In this document: positions 1 through 7,634 of the stretch, piece after piece
Layout: each line of letters opens with the position of its first letter
Position numbering within the stretch: the first letter of the stretch is position 1
Origin: Lachnospiraceae bacterium
GTDB taxonomy: Bacteria > Bacillota > Clostridia > Lachnospirales > Lachnospiraceae
Reading direction: 5' to 3'
DNA: 38,223 nucleotides
Assembly: GCA_017440575.1 (NCBI GenBank)
Contig: JAFSGY010000042.1
Coordinates: 1 to 38,223 of the forward strand
Translations under genes and position numbers: made by a program
The notes under the pieces: model-generated
Told to the model about the DNA's origin: nothing
What the model saw: the letters and a program-made list of their open reading frames with translations, nothing else
Databases searched by the model: none

Positions 1-1
1 A

Positions 2-1276
2 TCAGCACTTTGGCCATTTTCAACCTTAGGATGGCCGGAAAAAACAGAAGACTTAGACTATTTCTATCCAACAGATGTACTTGTTACAGGATATGATATT
101 ATTTTCTTCTGGGTTATCCGTATGATTTTCTCAGGCTTTGAACAGATGGGTGAGAGACCATTCAAGACCGTATTATTCCATGGTCTTGTTCGTGATTCAC
201 AGGGACGTAAGATGTCTAAATCTCTTGGTAACGGTATTGACCCATTAGAGGTTATTGAGCAGTATGGTGCAGATGCATTAAGAATGACATTGATTACTGG
301 TAATGCACCTGGTAACGATATGCGTTTCTATTATGAAAGAGTTGAGGCAAACAGAAACTTTGCAAATAAGATCTGGAATGCGTCACGTTTCATTATGATG
401 AATATGGAAGGCAAGGAGGTAACCGATGCAAGTGCTTCCTTAGAGCCAGTTGACAGATGGATTATCTCTAAGCTGAATACATTAGTAAAAGATGTAACAG
501 AAAATATGGAGAATTTCGACCTTGGTATTGCTGTTCAGAAGATTTATGACTTTATCTGGGATGAGTTCTGTGACTGGTACATTGAGATGGTTAAGCCAAG
601 ATTATACAATTCTGACAATGCAGCTTCTCAGAATGCAGCATTATGGACTCTGAAAACAGTATTAATTGACGCATTGAAGCTGTTACATCCATATATGCCA
701 TTTATCACAGAAGAAATCTTCTGTACCTTACAGTCAGAAGAGGAGTCTATCATGATTTCTAAGTGGCCTGAGTATACAGAAGCTAGAGCTTTTGCAAAGG
801 AAGAAAGAGATATTGAAATCTTAAAGGAAGCTGTTCGTGGTATCAGAAATGTAAGAACAGAGATGAACGTTGCACCTTCTAAGAAGGCACAGGTTTACGT
901 TGTTTCTGAGAATGCAGATATCTGCAATACCTTTGAAGAAGGTAAGCTGTTCTTTGCTTCTCTTGCATATGCTTCAGATGTTACGATTCAGAGTGATAAG
1001 AGTGGCATTGCTGATGATGCAGTATCCGTAGTGATTGCGAATGCAAATCTTTACATTCCATTTGCTGAGCTAGTTGATATTAAGCAGGAAATCGAGCGTT
1101 TGGAAAAAGAATCTAAGAGACTGGATGGAGAGCTTGCCCGTGTAAACGGTATGCTTTCTAATGAGAAGTTCATCTCTAAGGCACCGGAAGCAAAGATTGC
1201 AGAAGAAAGAGAAAAATTAACAAAATATACTCAAATGAAGCAACAAATTGTAGAACGACTTGCACAATTGAGGTAA
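2..1276 (+). CDS. valS: Valyl-tRNA synthetase, C-terminal part (5' end outside window)
   Basis: Class I aminoacyl-tRNA synthetase that charges tRNA-Val in the cytoplasm. The reading frame is open from base 2, so the gene starts upstream of the window. The first visible residues read SALWPFSTLGWPEKTEDLDY, a typical ValRS stretch, followed by a GYDIIFFWV-R-M segment. The KMSKS ATP-binding loop lies at about 210-224 (RKMSKSLGNG), then the anticodon-binding helical domain (DxWIISKLN and FIWDEFCDWYIE). The C-terminal 65 residues are a lysine/glutamate-rich coiled coil, the tRNA-binding arm of bacterial ValRS. It ends in TAA with a FapA-like gene 56 bp downstream and no clear terminator between them. 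Identification is by family motifs and is secure. Confidence 0.97.
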   Translation, partial: SALWPFSTLGWPEKTEDLDYFYPTDVLVTGYDIIFFWVIRMIFSGFEQMGERPFKTVLFHGLVRDSQGRKMSKSLGNGIDPLEVIEQYGADALRMTLITGNAPGNDMRFYYERVEANRNFANKIWNASRFIMMNMEGKEVTDASASLEPVDRWIISKLNTLVKDVTENMENFDLGIAVQKIYDFIWDEFCDWYIEMVKPRLYNSDNAASQNAALWTLKTVLIDALKLLHPYMPFITEEIFCTLQSEEESIMISKWPEYTEARAFAKEERDIEILKEAVRGIRNVRTEMNVAPSKKAQVYVVSENADICNTFEEGKLFFASLAYASDVTIQSDKSGIADDAVSVVIANANLYIPFAELVDIKQEIERLEKESKRLDGELARVNGMLSNEKFISKAPEAKIAEEREKLTKYTQMKQQIVERLAQLR

Positions 1277-1332
1277 ACAGTGTTACAATTGATATAAGAG
1301 AGGCTATTTCGCCTTCCCGGAGGTGACTATTC

Positions 1333-2718
1333 ATGGTTAATGTCAAATCTTATGTCAGATTAACAGATGATAAAACAGAAGCATGGCTTTACTTGTGTGC
1401 GCCAGAAGACGGACGAGATTATGAGAAATCAGAAATCATCCATTATCTTAATGTGAATAAAGTAGTAGCAGGTATCAACGAATCGCATATTGCGGCAATG
1501 TGCAAAAAGAAGATATATGAGCGGGAAGTTAAGGTTGCCAGTAGCGTGAAGGGAGAAGAAGGAAGTGCCGGAAGGTATGAATTCTTCTTTGATACCGAAA
1601 AAAAGAAACCAACGATCCGAAAGGATGGTTCGGTTGATTACCGAAGCATGAGCCTGATTCAGAATGTTGAAGAGGGTGAACTTTTGGCGGTCTATCATCC
1701 TGCTGTGCAAGGCACACCAGGTAAGGATGTGACTGGAGCAACGGAAAAAGCGTTGGTTTATAAAGAGCTTCGTCCGCTGTCAGGTAAGGGCATCAGCAAT
1801 GCGGAAGATCCAAATAAATATTATGCAACAAAGTCAGGTAAGATTGAATACGATGGTGATAATAAGCTTTCTATTGTAGAGGTTTATGAGGTTCAAGGAA
1901 ACTGTGACTTTGCAAATAATCCGATTATTGAGTTCAACGGTGACGTGGTTATCAATGGAAACGTAGAAGCCGGAGTTATCATTAATGCAGGAAAGAGTCT
2001 TACGGTTGAGGGTGTTGTAGAATCGGCATCGATTACCGCAGGCGGTGATGTCTGTCTGAAAAGAGGAATGCAAGGTTCCGGTAAAGGAACGATTATCTCG
2101 GGTGGAGATATTTTTACGGAGTTCTTGGAATATGCCAATGTTACCGCAGAAGGAAATATACAGTCCAATGTTATCCTGAGTTCCCAGGTCAATGCAAAGG
2201 GAGCAATAACGCTGACTGGCAAGAAGGGGTTGATTGCAGGCGGGAATGTGCATGGAATGATGGGAATTACCTGTATCTGTGCAGGAAACATGTCAGAAAT
2301 CAAGACCGGTCTTCATGCAGGTGTGCTTCCTGATATGATGGAAAAGAGAATCGCCGTAAACGAGGAATACAGCATCGTAAACAAGGAGCTGGAGGATATC
2401 GTAGAAGGTATGGCGAAAATCTTAAGGGTACGTCAGAAAACAGGAGAGCTTAGTGAACAGCTTCAGGAGCACCTGATGCATCTAAAGAAGCGTAAGGACG
2501 AAGTTTACCGTAAGTGCATGGAGGTTAAGAAGCAGGCAGACGCAACAGAAGCAATGGTTATGGCTGCACGAGAGGCTAAAATCAGGGTGGATGGAAATAT
2601 CTATCATGGTGTTATCATTGGTATTGATAATCATCAGCTTGTGATTAACCGAGATACCAGTTTTATGGAATATAAAGCACAAAGTGGTATGATTGTTGGA
2701 ACAGTTGTAGTATACTAA
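1333..2718 (+). CDS. FapA/DUF342 family protein (flagellar assembly protein A-like)
   Basis: A 461-residue protein of the FapA (DUF342) family. The middle (about residues 180-330) is a run of short repeats with N-G-D-V, G-x-V and G-G-D-I/V turns (for example FNGDVVINGNVEAGVIINAG), as in a polymer-forming right-handed beta helix. A charged coiled coil follows at about 335-400 and a small beta domain closes the protein. The start is supported by the ribosome binding site GGAGGTGA at 1319-1326. Family members are called flagellar assembly protein A, but the molecular role is poorly defined and DUF342 proteins also occur away from flagellar genes. Here the neighbours are valS and folC, so a flagellar role is an inference. 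No signal peptide or membrane segment is visible. Confidence 0.85.
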   Translation: MVNVKSYVRLTDDKTEAWLYLCAPEDGRDYEKSEIIHYLNVNKVVAGINESHIAAMCKKKIYEREVKVASSVKGEEGSAGRYEFFFDTEKKKPTIRKDGSVDYRSMSLIQNVEEGELLAVYHPAVQGTPGKDVTGATEKALVYKELRPLSGKGISNAEDPNKYYATKSGKIEYDGDNKLSIVEVYEVQGNCDFANNPIIEFNGDVVINGNVEAGVIINAGKSLTVEGVVESASITAGGDVCLKRGMQGSGKGTIISGGDIFTEFLEYANVTAEGNIQSNVILSSQVNAKGAITLTGKKGLIAGGNVHGMMGITCICAGNMSEIKTGLHAGVLPDMMEKRIAVNEEYSIVNKELEDIVEGMAKILRVRQKTGELSEQLQEHLMHLKKRKDEVYRKCMEVKKQADATEAMVMAAREAKIRVDGNIYHGVIIGIDNHQLVINRDTSFMEYKAQSGMIVGTVVVY

Positions 2719-2752
2719 TAGTTTGATGAGAGACATCAGACTGAGAATAATG

Positions 2753-2790
2753 GGTTCATGATTGTCTTAGGATGGTCATGAACCTTTTTT
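2753..2790 (+). terminator. Rho-independent terminator after the FapA-like gene
   Basis: A 9-bp inverted repeat (GGTTCATGA at 2753-2761, TCATGAACC at 2776-2784) with a 14-nt loop is followed directly by six T residues at 2785-2790. It lies between the FapA-like stop and the folC ribosome binding site, so folC probably has its own start or relies on read-through. Confidence 0.7.
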
Positions 2791-2818
2791 ATACCATTAT
2801 TTGAATCAGGAGGCAGAC

Positions 2819-4165
2819 ATGCACAAAAGTGAAATTCGAACCTATAAACAGGCAGAAGAGTATATCTTGGAGGTGCCCAAGTTCACAACCAAGAATCCGT
2901 TGGAAGAAACGAGAGGCTTTTATCAATTTTTGCAGAAACGTGATTATAAGGAAGAGAGCCTGGGAAAAATCATTCATATTGCAGGAACTAATGGAAAGGG
3001 TTCGGTTTGTTCCTTTGTGAATTCGGTATGTTTGGAAAGTGGGTATCATGTAGGGATGTTTACGTCGCCTCATCTGATTACCATGCGTGAGCGATTTATG
3101 ATTGATGGTGAGATGGTTAGTGAAGAGGCTTTTTTGGATGCTTTTTTTTGGCTAGAGGAAGCAATTGATGCTTATCATGAGATAAGTCCGGATTACCAAC
3201 CTACCTTCTTTGAAAGGCTGTTCTTTATGAGCTTGTGCCTATTTCAAAAGGCAGGAGTGGATATTTCCATTATGGAAACGGGACTTGGTGGAAGACTGGA
3301 TACGACTAATGTTATGGAAAAACCATCTGTATGCGTGATTACAGAGATTGGATTGGACCATATGGCGTATCTGGGAGAAACGATAGAACAGATTGCAGGG
3401 GAGAAGGCAGGCATTATCAAACCGGGAATTCCTGTGGTATATGCAGATAAAAGAGGTGAGAGCTCTGTCGTAATAGAGAGAATTGCTAAGGAGAAAGAGG
3501 CATGTTGCTATAAAGTGTCGAAAAATGCATATAAAATTAATAAAATTCAAAAAAAATGCATTGATTTTTCAGTGTGCAGTCGGTATTATGATTATGTTAG
3601 ACTTGTAGTGGAGACGGCGGCTGTATATCAGGTTGAAAATGCTACAATCGCTATGAGTGCATTAGAGGTCTTAAAAGAAAAGGAGCAGTTGACTCAGATT
3701 ACGCAGGAAACCATGCAAAGTGGAATACGTAAGATGCGATGGCCGGGGAGGATGGAAGAGGTACTTCCGCAGGTATTTATTGATGGTGCGCATAATGAGG
3801 ATGGTGTAGAGGCTTTTCTTGCGTCCGTGAAGGCGGGCTGGCAGCAGGAAGACGGAAAGCGGTGTTTTCTTATCTTCTCTGCAGTTAATGATAAGAAATA
3901 TGATAAAATGATAGAAATGCTTGCGGAACTTTCCTGTGTAACGGATTTTTGCATTACAAGGATTCCGGGGCAGAGGGGCGTCAGAATTGACGAACTGGAG
4001 AAACAATTTAGGATTTATACCAATCGAGATATACATGTCTTTGAAGAAATAAGTGATGCATTTGAATTTTGTATGCATCAAAAGGGGGAAGGGGATGTGG
4101 TATATATCGTTGGTTCATTATATTTGGCAGGTCTTGTAGAAGATCTGGTAAAGGGTAGTCTGTAA
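2819..4165 (+). CDS. folC: Bifunctional folylpolyglutamate synthase/dihydrofolate synthase
   Basis: FolC adds glutamate to dihydropteroate and/or to folates, an ATP-dependent Mur-ligase-type reaction in the cytoplasm. The P-loop GTNGKGS is at about residues 56-62, followed by the FTSPHL motif that binds substrate, the GLGGRLDTTN motif and the ITEIGLDH motif, then EKAGIIKP and the C-terminal IDGAHN motif of the family. The length of 448 residues is normal. The ATG at 2819 is chosen because AGGAGG precedes it by 5 bases; an upstream TTG at 2801 overlaps that site and is less likely. The next ORF begins 42 bp downstream, suggesting co-transcription. Confidence 0.95.
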   Translation: MHKSEIRTYKQAEEYILEVPKFTTKNPLEETRGFYQFLQKRDYKEESLGKIIHIAGTNGKGSVCSFVNSVCLESGYHVGMFTSPHLITMRERFMIDGEMVSEEAFLDAFFWLEEAIDAYHEISPDYQPTFFERLFFMSLCLFQKAGVDISIMETGLGGRLDTTNVMEKPSVCVITEIGLDHMAYLGETIEQIAGEKAGIIKPGIPVVYADKRGESSVVIERIAKEKEACCYKVSKNAYKINKIQKKCIDFSVCSRYYDYVRLVVETAAVYQVENATIAMSALEVLKEKEQLTQITQETMQSGIRKMRWPGRMEEVLPQVFIDGAHNEDGVEAFLASVKAGWQQEDGKRCFLIFSAVNDKKYDKMIEMLAELSCVTDFCITRIPGQRGVRIDELEKQFRIYTNRDIHVFEEISDAFEFCMHQKGEGDVVYIVGSLYLAGLVEDLVKGSL

Positions 4166-4207
4166 ACAAACAGATGCCTTGGGTTGTGAGAAAGGTTTGG
4201 TATTACG

Positions 4208-4348
4208 ATGATAGAGTTTGAAGAAGAGTTAAAGAAGTTTCACCCTAGTCTTGAGGTCGAGGATGCTGAGGAAGCAATCTATAATCAGGATCTGACAGAC
4301 CTGGCAGATGTACTGGTAAAAATGGTAAAGGATGCAAAAGAAGAATAG
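4208..4348 (+). CDS. Small acidic hypothetical protein (46 aa)
   Basis: A 46-codon ORF lying snugly between folC (42 bp upstream) and the zinc-ribbon/TPR gene (14 bp downstream). It begins MIEFEEELKKFHPSLEVEDA and continues as a predicted amphipathic helix rich in Glu, Asp and Lys, ending KDAKEE. GAAAGG lies 12 bases before the ATG, a weak ribosome binding site. No domain is recognised. The tight fit between genes on the same strand, the absence of overlap, and a codon composition like its neighbours argue that it is a real gene in the folC operon. The acidic, helical composition suggests a small partner protein, but this is inference only. Confidence 0.65.
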   Translation: MIEFEEELKKFHPSLEVEDAEEAIYNQDLTDLADVLVKMVKDAKEE

Positions 4349-4362
4349 GGGAACTGTGAAAG

Positions 4363-5754
4363 ATGATATGTTATAACTGTGGTTGTCGCTTGTCGGAAAA
4401 GAATTTTTGTACCGGTTGCGGGGCTGATGTAACATTATATAAAAGAATTATATATGCCTCAAACCGTTTTTATAATGAAGCACTGGATAAGGCGCAGGTT
4501 AGAGATTTGTCGGGTGCCATTCATTGCTTACGTGAATGTTTGAAGCTGAATAAGAACCATATCGATGCAAGGAACCTTTTGGGACTTGTTTATTTTGAGC
4601 GCGGTGAAGTAGTTGCGGCATTAAGCGAATGGGTTATTAGCAAAAATATTAAGAGTGAAAAAAACATTGCGGATGATTATATCAATATGATTCAGAATAA
4701 TCCGGGAAGATTGGAAACCTTTAACCAGACGGTGAAAAAGTATAATCAGGCATTGGCTTATTGTCAGCAGGATAGCCTTGACTTAGCGGTAATCCAGCTC
4801 AAAAAGGTATTATCCATGAATCCGCGTTTTTTGCAGGCACATCAGCTTCTTGCGCTGCTCTATATTAATAATCAGGAGTGGGACAAGGCAAAGAAGGAGC
4901 TTGATAAGTGTCTTAAGATAGATACCAATAATACGATTACACTTCGCTATATGAAGGAAGTACAGGCGATGATGCCTGCCGAGGAGGAGCGTAGCAAGAA
5001 GAAAAAAGAAGCTATTGTATATCAAAGTGGTAACGATACGGTTATTCAGCCGGTTGGCAAGAAGGACAGTTCAGGTCTTCGAACTTTATTGAATCTGTTG
5101 CTAGGTGTAGTAATTGGTGTTGGAGTGGCATGGTTTTTAGTGCTTCCGGCAAGAGTACAGAATGAACAGACGAAGGCACAGACTGAGAAAAATGCAATCA
5201 GTGAGCAGTTGGATGCGAAGGCAGTTGAGGTGGCTGAGCTGACGAAGCAGGTAGAGAGTCTGATGCAGGAAAAAGACAGCTTAAATGTAAGTCTTAACGA
5301 GGCTCAGGGAGTTAATGCAGCTGTAATTGCTAGCAATGACCTGATTGAAGCAGCTGTGATGTATCTGAATAAAACAGGTGATGAGTTGGAGATAGCAGGT
5401 ATCATGGAAGAAATTACAGACGAATATCTGGAAAAGGAAGCGTCTGAGGAATTCATAGCATTGTATCAGGCATTGTTGGGAGAGATTGGTTCAACAGTTG
5501 CGGAGACATATTATAATACAGGATATGAAGCGTTCCGTACTGAGGAATATGAGACAGCCATAGAGAATCTGACCAAGGCATTTAAATATGAGCCGGAAAA
5601 TGGCGAGGCGTTATTTAATCTTGGAAATGCTTATCGCAAGAGTGGAGATGAAGCATCGGCAGTCAGTGTTTATAAACAGGTAATGGAGCTATTCCCGGAT
5701 ACAGAAAAGGCAAGAAAGTCTGAGAAATATATCGAAGATATACAGGGTTCATAA
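4363..5754 (+). CDS. Zinc-ribbon, TPR-repeat membrane protein
   Basis: A 463-residue protein with a short N-terminal zinc ribbon (C3-x2-C6 with C8, and C16-x2-C19). Tetratricopeptide repeats follow at about 35-200, with phrases such as AIHCLRECLKLNKNHIDARN and AVIQLKKVLSMNPRFLQAHQ. A single membrane segment (LLNLLLGVVIGVGVAWFLVL) lies at about 240-262, then a coiled coil of roughly 50 residues, and a final TPR pair (YETAIENLTKAFKYEPENGE) near the C-terminus. The zinc ribbon and first TPR set are predicted to be cytoplasmic and the last TPR set outside the membrane. It ends in a strong terminator. The function is unknown; the architecture suggests a scaffold, perhaps in envelope or cell-cycle assembly. 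Confidence 0.8.
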   Translation: MICYNCGCRLSEKNFCTGCGADVTLYKRIIYASNRFYNEALDKAQVRDLSGAIHCLRECLKLNKNHIDARNLLGLVYFERGEVVAALSEWVISKNIKSEKNIADDYINMIQNNPGRLETFNQTVKKYNQALAYCQQDSLDLAVIQLKKVLSMNPRFLQAHQLLALLYINNQEWDKAKKELDKCLKIDTNNTITLRYMKEVQAMMPAEEERSKKKKEAIVYQSGNDTVIQPVGKKDSSGLRTLLNLLLGVVIGVGVAWFLVLPARVQNEQTKAQTEKNAISEQLDAKAVEVAELTKQVESLMQEKDSLNVSLNEAQGVNAAVIASNDLIEAAVMYLNKTGDELEIAGIMEEITDEYLEKEASEEFIALYQALLGEIGSTVAETYYNTGYEAFRTEEYETAIENLTKAFKYEPENGEALFNLGNAYRKSGDEASAVSVYKQVMELFPDTEKARKSEKYIEDIQGS

Positions 5755-5772
5755 TAATTTATACAGGATTAC

Positions 5773-5808
5773 AAAAGAGAACATGATAAGGACATGTTCT
5801 CTTTTTTT
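5773..5808 (+). terminator. Rho-independent terminator after the TPR gene
   Basis: A 13-bp perfect stem (5773-5785 with 5793-5805; core GAGAACATG / CATGTTCTC) with a 7-nt loop and a run of seven T residues ending at 5808. It closes the folC-TPR transcription unit and isolates the spoIIA operon. Confidence 0.9.
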
Positions 5809-5820
5809 GTGCACAGGTGC

Positions 5821-5891
5821 ATATTGTAATTAACAGCTTTGCTGCATGCATCCGGCACAGCAAGCAGACGTTGTCTGCCTGATTACAATAT
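5821..5891 (+). promoter_or_regulatory. Structured leader in front of spoIIAA
   Basis: A perfect 10-bp inverted repeat (ATATTGTAAT at 5821-5830, ATTACAATAT at 5882-5891) encloses two further potential hairpins: GCTTTGCTG with CAGCAAGC (one bulged T) and GCAGAC-gtt-GTCTGC. The closing arm is followed by five more T residues (six counting its last base) and then AGGAGG at 5897-5902. If transcribed, this would fold into a three-way junction ending at the ribosome binding site. No convincing sigma-H or sigma-A promoter was recognised upstream, so whether the element is RNA or DNA (operator) is open. Confidence 0.4.
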
Positions 5892-5909
5892 TTTTTAGGA
5901 GGAGCGAAG

Positions 5910-6248
5910 ATGGAAGAACAATGGAGAATGCAGACAGAGGAGAATCCGAATTTTGCGGTCATTGACAATTACCTGTGTATCAGGATGCCAAAGGAGGTAG
6001 ATCATCATGGAGCCGCAGCCATACGTGAGAATGCGGACAGGCTGTTATTGAATGAGCAGGTGAGAAATATTGTATTTGATTTTGAAAATACAAGCTTCAT
6101 GGATAGTTCAGGAATTGGTATCATTATAGGACGTTATCGTAAGATTTCCAGTCTTGGTGGAAGAGTATATGCAATTCATGCAGATGAGAGGATTCAGAGA
6201 ATATTAAAAGCATCAGGAATGTCATCCATTATCGAGGTGTTGTTATGA
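5910..6248 (+). CDS. spoIIAA: Anti-sigma-F factor antagonist SpoIIAA
   Basis: A STAS-domain protein that, when unphosphorylated, frees sigma-F from SpoIIAB in the forespore. The conserved phosphorylation loop is visible as FMDSSGIG with Ser66 corresponding to the phosphorylated serine of the Bacillus protein; the preceding DHHGA segment also matches the family. It has 112 residues, a normal length. The ATG follows AGGAGGAGCGAAG, an ideal ribosome binding site. It is the first gene of the spoIIAA-spoIIAB-sigF operon and its stop overlaps an in-frame ATG of spoIIAB, indicating translational coupling. Confidence 0.95.
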   Translation: MEEQWRMQTEENPNFAVIDNYLCIRMPKEVDHHGAAAIRENADRLLLNEQVRNIVFDFENTSFMDSSGIGIIIGRYRKISSLGGRVYAIHADERIQRILKASGMSSIIEVLL

Positions 6249-6268
6249 TGAGAAGAGAGGCTAAGGGA

Positions 6269-6727
6269 ATGAAGGAAGAAATGAAATTGGAATTTGATGC
6301 AATATCAGAGAATGAAGGACTTGCAAGAGTAGTTATAGCAGCATTTCTGACAAGACTAGATCCAACGCTGGAGCAACTACAAGACGTTAAAACTGCTGTA
6401 TCAGAGGCTGTAACCAATGCCGTAATTCATGGGTATGAGGAAAAAGGCGGAAAGATAAGGATGTCGGCAGTATTGGAAAAAGGTGAACTCAAGCTTACGA
6501 TTGAGGATGAGGGTGTTGGGATAGAAGATATTTCTAAGGCTATGCAGCCACTTTTTACTACAAAGCCGGAGGGAGAGCGTTCCGGTATGGGCTTTTCCTT
6601 TATGGAAGCCTTTATGGATAGGGTCGAGGTAGAGAGCAGTCCGGGAAATGGGACAACGGTACATATGTGCAAATCCTTTCAGGAAAATATTCTTTCACAG
6701 AGTAAGCTGTTAAGCGGGCAGGTATAG
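6269..6727 (+). CDS. spoIIAB: Anti-sigma-F factor / serine kinase SpoIIAB
   Basis: A GHKL-fold protein kinase that binds and holds sigma-F and phosphorylates SpoIIAA. The N box (EAVTNAVIHGYEE), the DEGVGI motif and the GMGFSFMEAF G2 box are clear. The ORF is open from an ATG at 6245 that overlaps the spoIIAA stop. I prefer ATG 6269 because the resulting start MKEEMKLEFDAISENE aligns with the known family N-terminus and AGAGAGG lies about 8 bases upstream. At 152 residues it has the usual length. sigF begins 3 bp after its stop. Confidence 0.94.
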   Translation: MKEEMKLEFDAISENEGLARVVIAAFLTRLDPTLEQLQDVKTAVSEAVTNAVIHGYEEKGGKIRMSAVLEKGELKLTIEDEGVGIEDISKAMQPLFTTKPEGERSGMGFSFMEAFMDRVEVESSPGNGTTVHMCKSFQENILSQSKLLSGQV

Positions 6728-6730
6728 CCG

Positions 6731-7474
6731 ATGGAGGAAAGAGAGCTTTTTCTAAGGGTACAGGAGGGAGATAAAGAAGCGAGAGAGCTCTTGTTTCATA
6801 AAAATACAGGATTAATCAGGCATATTACAAAGCGATACATAGGAAGAGGCTGTGAGGCAGAGGATTTATTTCAGTTAGGGGCGATAGGGCTTTTAAAGGC
6901 TATTGAAAAATTTGATCCGGATTATGGTGTTTGTTTTTCGACCTATGCAGTTCCTATGATTGCAGGAGAAATCAGACGTTTTTTACGTGATGATGGGATG
7001 GTTAAGGTAAGTCGTGGAATTAAGGAGAATCTATGGAAGATTCGTAGAGTCAGTGAGGAGCTTGGACAGCGGTTAGGGCGTGATGTAACCTTGCAGGAGA
7101 TAGCAGCGGAGACAGGAATCGATATAGAGGATATTGTGATTGCTATGGATGCAGGCAAGGAAGTGGAATCCATTTATAAAACAGTTTATCAGTCTGATGG
7201 GAATGAAATCTATCTGTTAGACCAGCTGGGAAGCGAGGAGGCAGGAGGAATTTCAGGAAGAGAGAATGAAGGAGAACGAGTATTGAACAGGATGCTGTTG
7301 GATTCTCTGCTAGAGACCTTGGACTGTAAGGAAAAGCTGTTAATACGGCTTAGATTCTATGAAAATCAGACTCAGATGCAGACTGCGGACAAGCTAGGAA
7401 TGACACAAGTACAGGTGAGCAGACTGGAGAAGAAGCTATTATTACGAATGCGGCAGCAGGTAATTTGTGGATAA
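6731..7474 (+). CDS. sigF: RNA polymerase sigma-F factor
   Basis: The first forespore-specific sigma factor, kept silent by SpoIIAB until septation. Region 2 is visible at about 35-90 (EDLFQLGAIGLLKAIEKFDP and FSTYAVPMIAGEIRRFLRDD), region 3 (LGRDVTLQEIAAETGI) in the middle and the region 4 helix-turn-helix (MTQVQVSRLEKKLLLRM) at the C-terminus. The 247-residue length is normal. It is the last gene of the spoIIA operon. Unlike the common arrangement, spoVAA does not follow directly; three unrelated genes intervene. Confidence 0.96.
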   Translation: MEERELFLRVQEGDKEARELLFHKNTGLIRHITKRYIGRGCEAEDLFQLGAIGLLKAIEKFDPDYGVCFSTYAVPMIAGEIRRFLRDDGMVKVSRGIKENLWKIRRVSEELGQRLGRDVTLQEIAAETGIDIEDIVIAMDAGKEVESIYKTVYQSDGNEIYLLDQLGSEEAGGISGRENEGERVLNRMLLDSLLETLDCKEKLLIRLRFYENQTQMQTADKLGMTQVQVSRLEKKLLLRMRQQVICG

Positions 7475-7499
7475 TAATACTTTTTTCCTAATAATGCTA

Positions 7500-7527
7500 T
7501 AAAGTTTTCATACGAAACAGTCGATAA
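7500..7527 (+). promoter_or_regulatory. Sigma-28 (SigD/FliA)-type promoter of the DUF6033 gene
   Basis: TAAAGTTT at 7500-7507, 12 bases, then GTCGATAA at 7520-7527. This matches the flagellar sigma factor consensus (TAAAGTTT, 11 bases, GCCGATAA) at 15 of 16 positions with one extra spacer base. It lies 107 bp before the DUF6033 start codon. The match is seen in the sequence; its use by a SigD-like factor is inferred. Confidence 0.65.
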
Positions 7528-7552
7528 ATAAAATGATATATAATGTTATAAG

Positions 7553-7574
7553 CATATGGAATGGAATCCATATG
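7553..7574. repeat. Inverted repeat between the sigma-28-type promoter and the DUF6033 gene
   Basis: CATATGGA at 7553-7560 and TCCATATG at 7567-7574 form a perfect 8-bp inverted repeat with a 6-base spacer, about 26 bp downstream of the promoter -10 element. It could be an operator or a leader hairpin; no T run follows, so it is not a terminator. Confidence 0.4.
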
Positions 7575-7634
7575 TAGAAGTAAAGTAACTATGAGGATGC
7601 GAATGGTTACAAGATAGGAAAGGCTGGTATTGGT

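Noticed and set aside
1834-2303. Two long minus-strand ORFs inside the FapA-like gene
   Set aside because: They are shadows of the repetitive beta-helix coding sequence; no ribosome binding sites and no recognisable domains.
5763-5785. AGGATT as a possible sigma-H -35 element for spoIIAA
   Set aside because: No GAAT-type -10 element at the right distance, and it lies within the upstream terminator.
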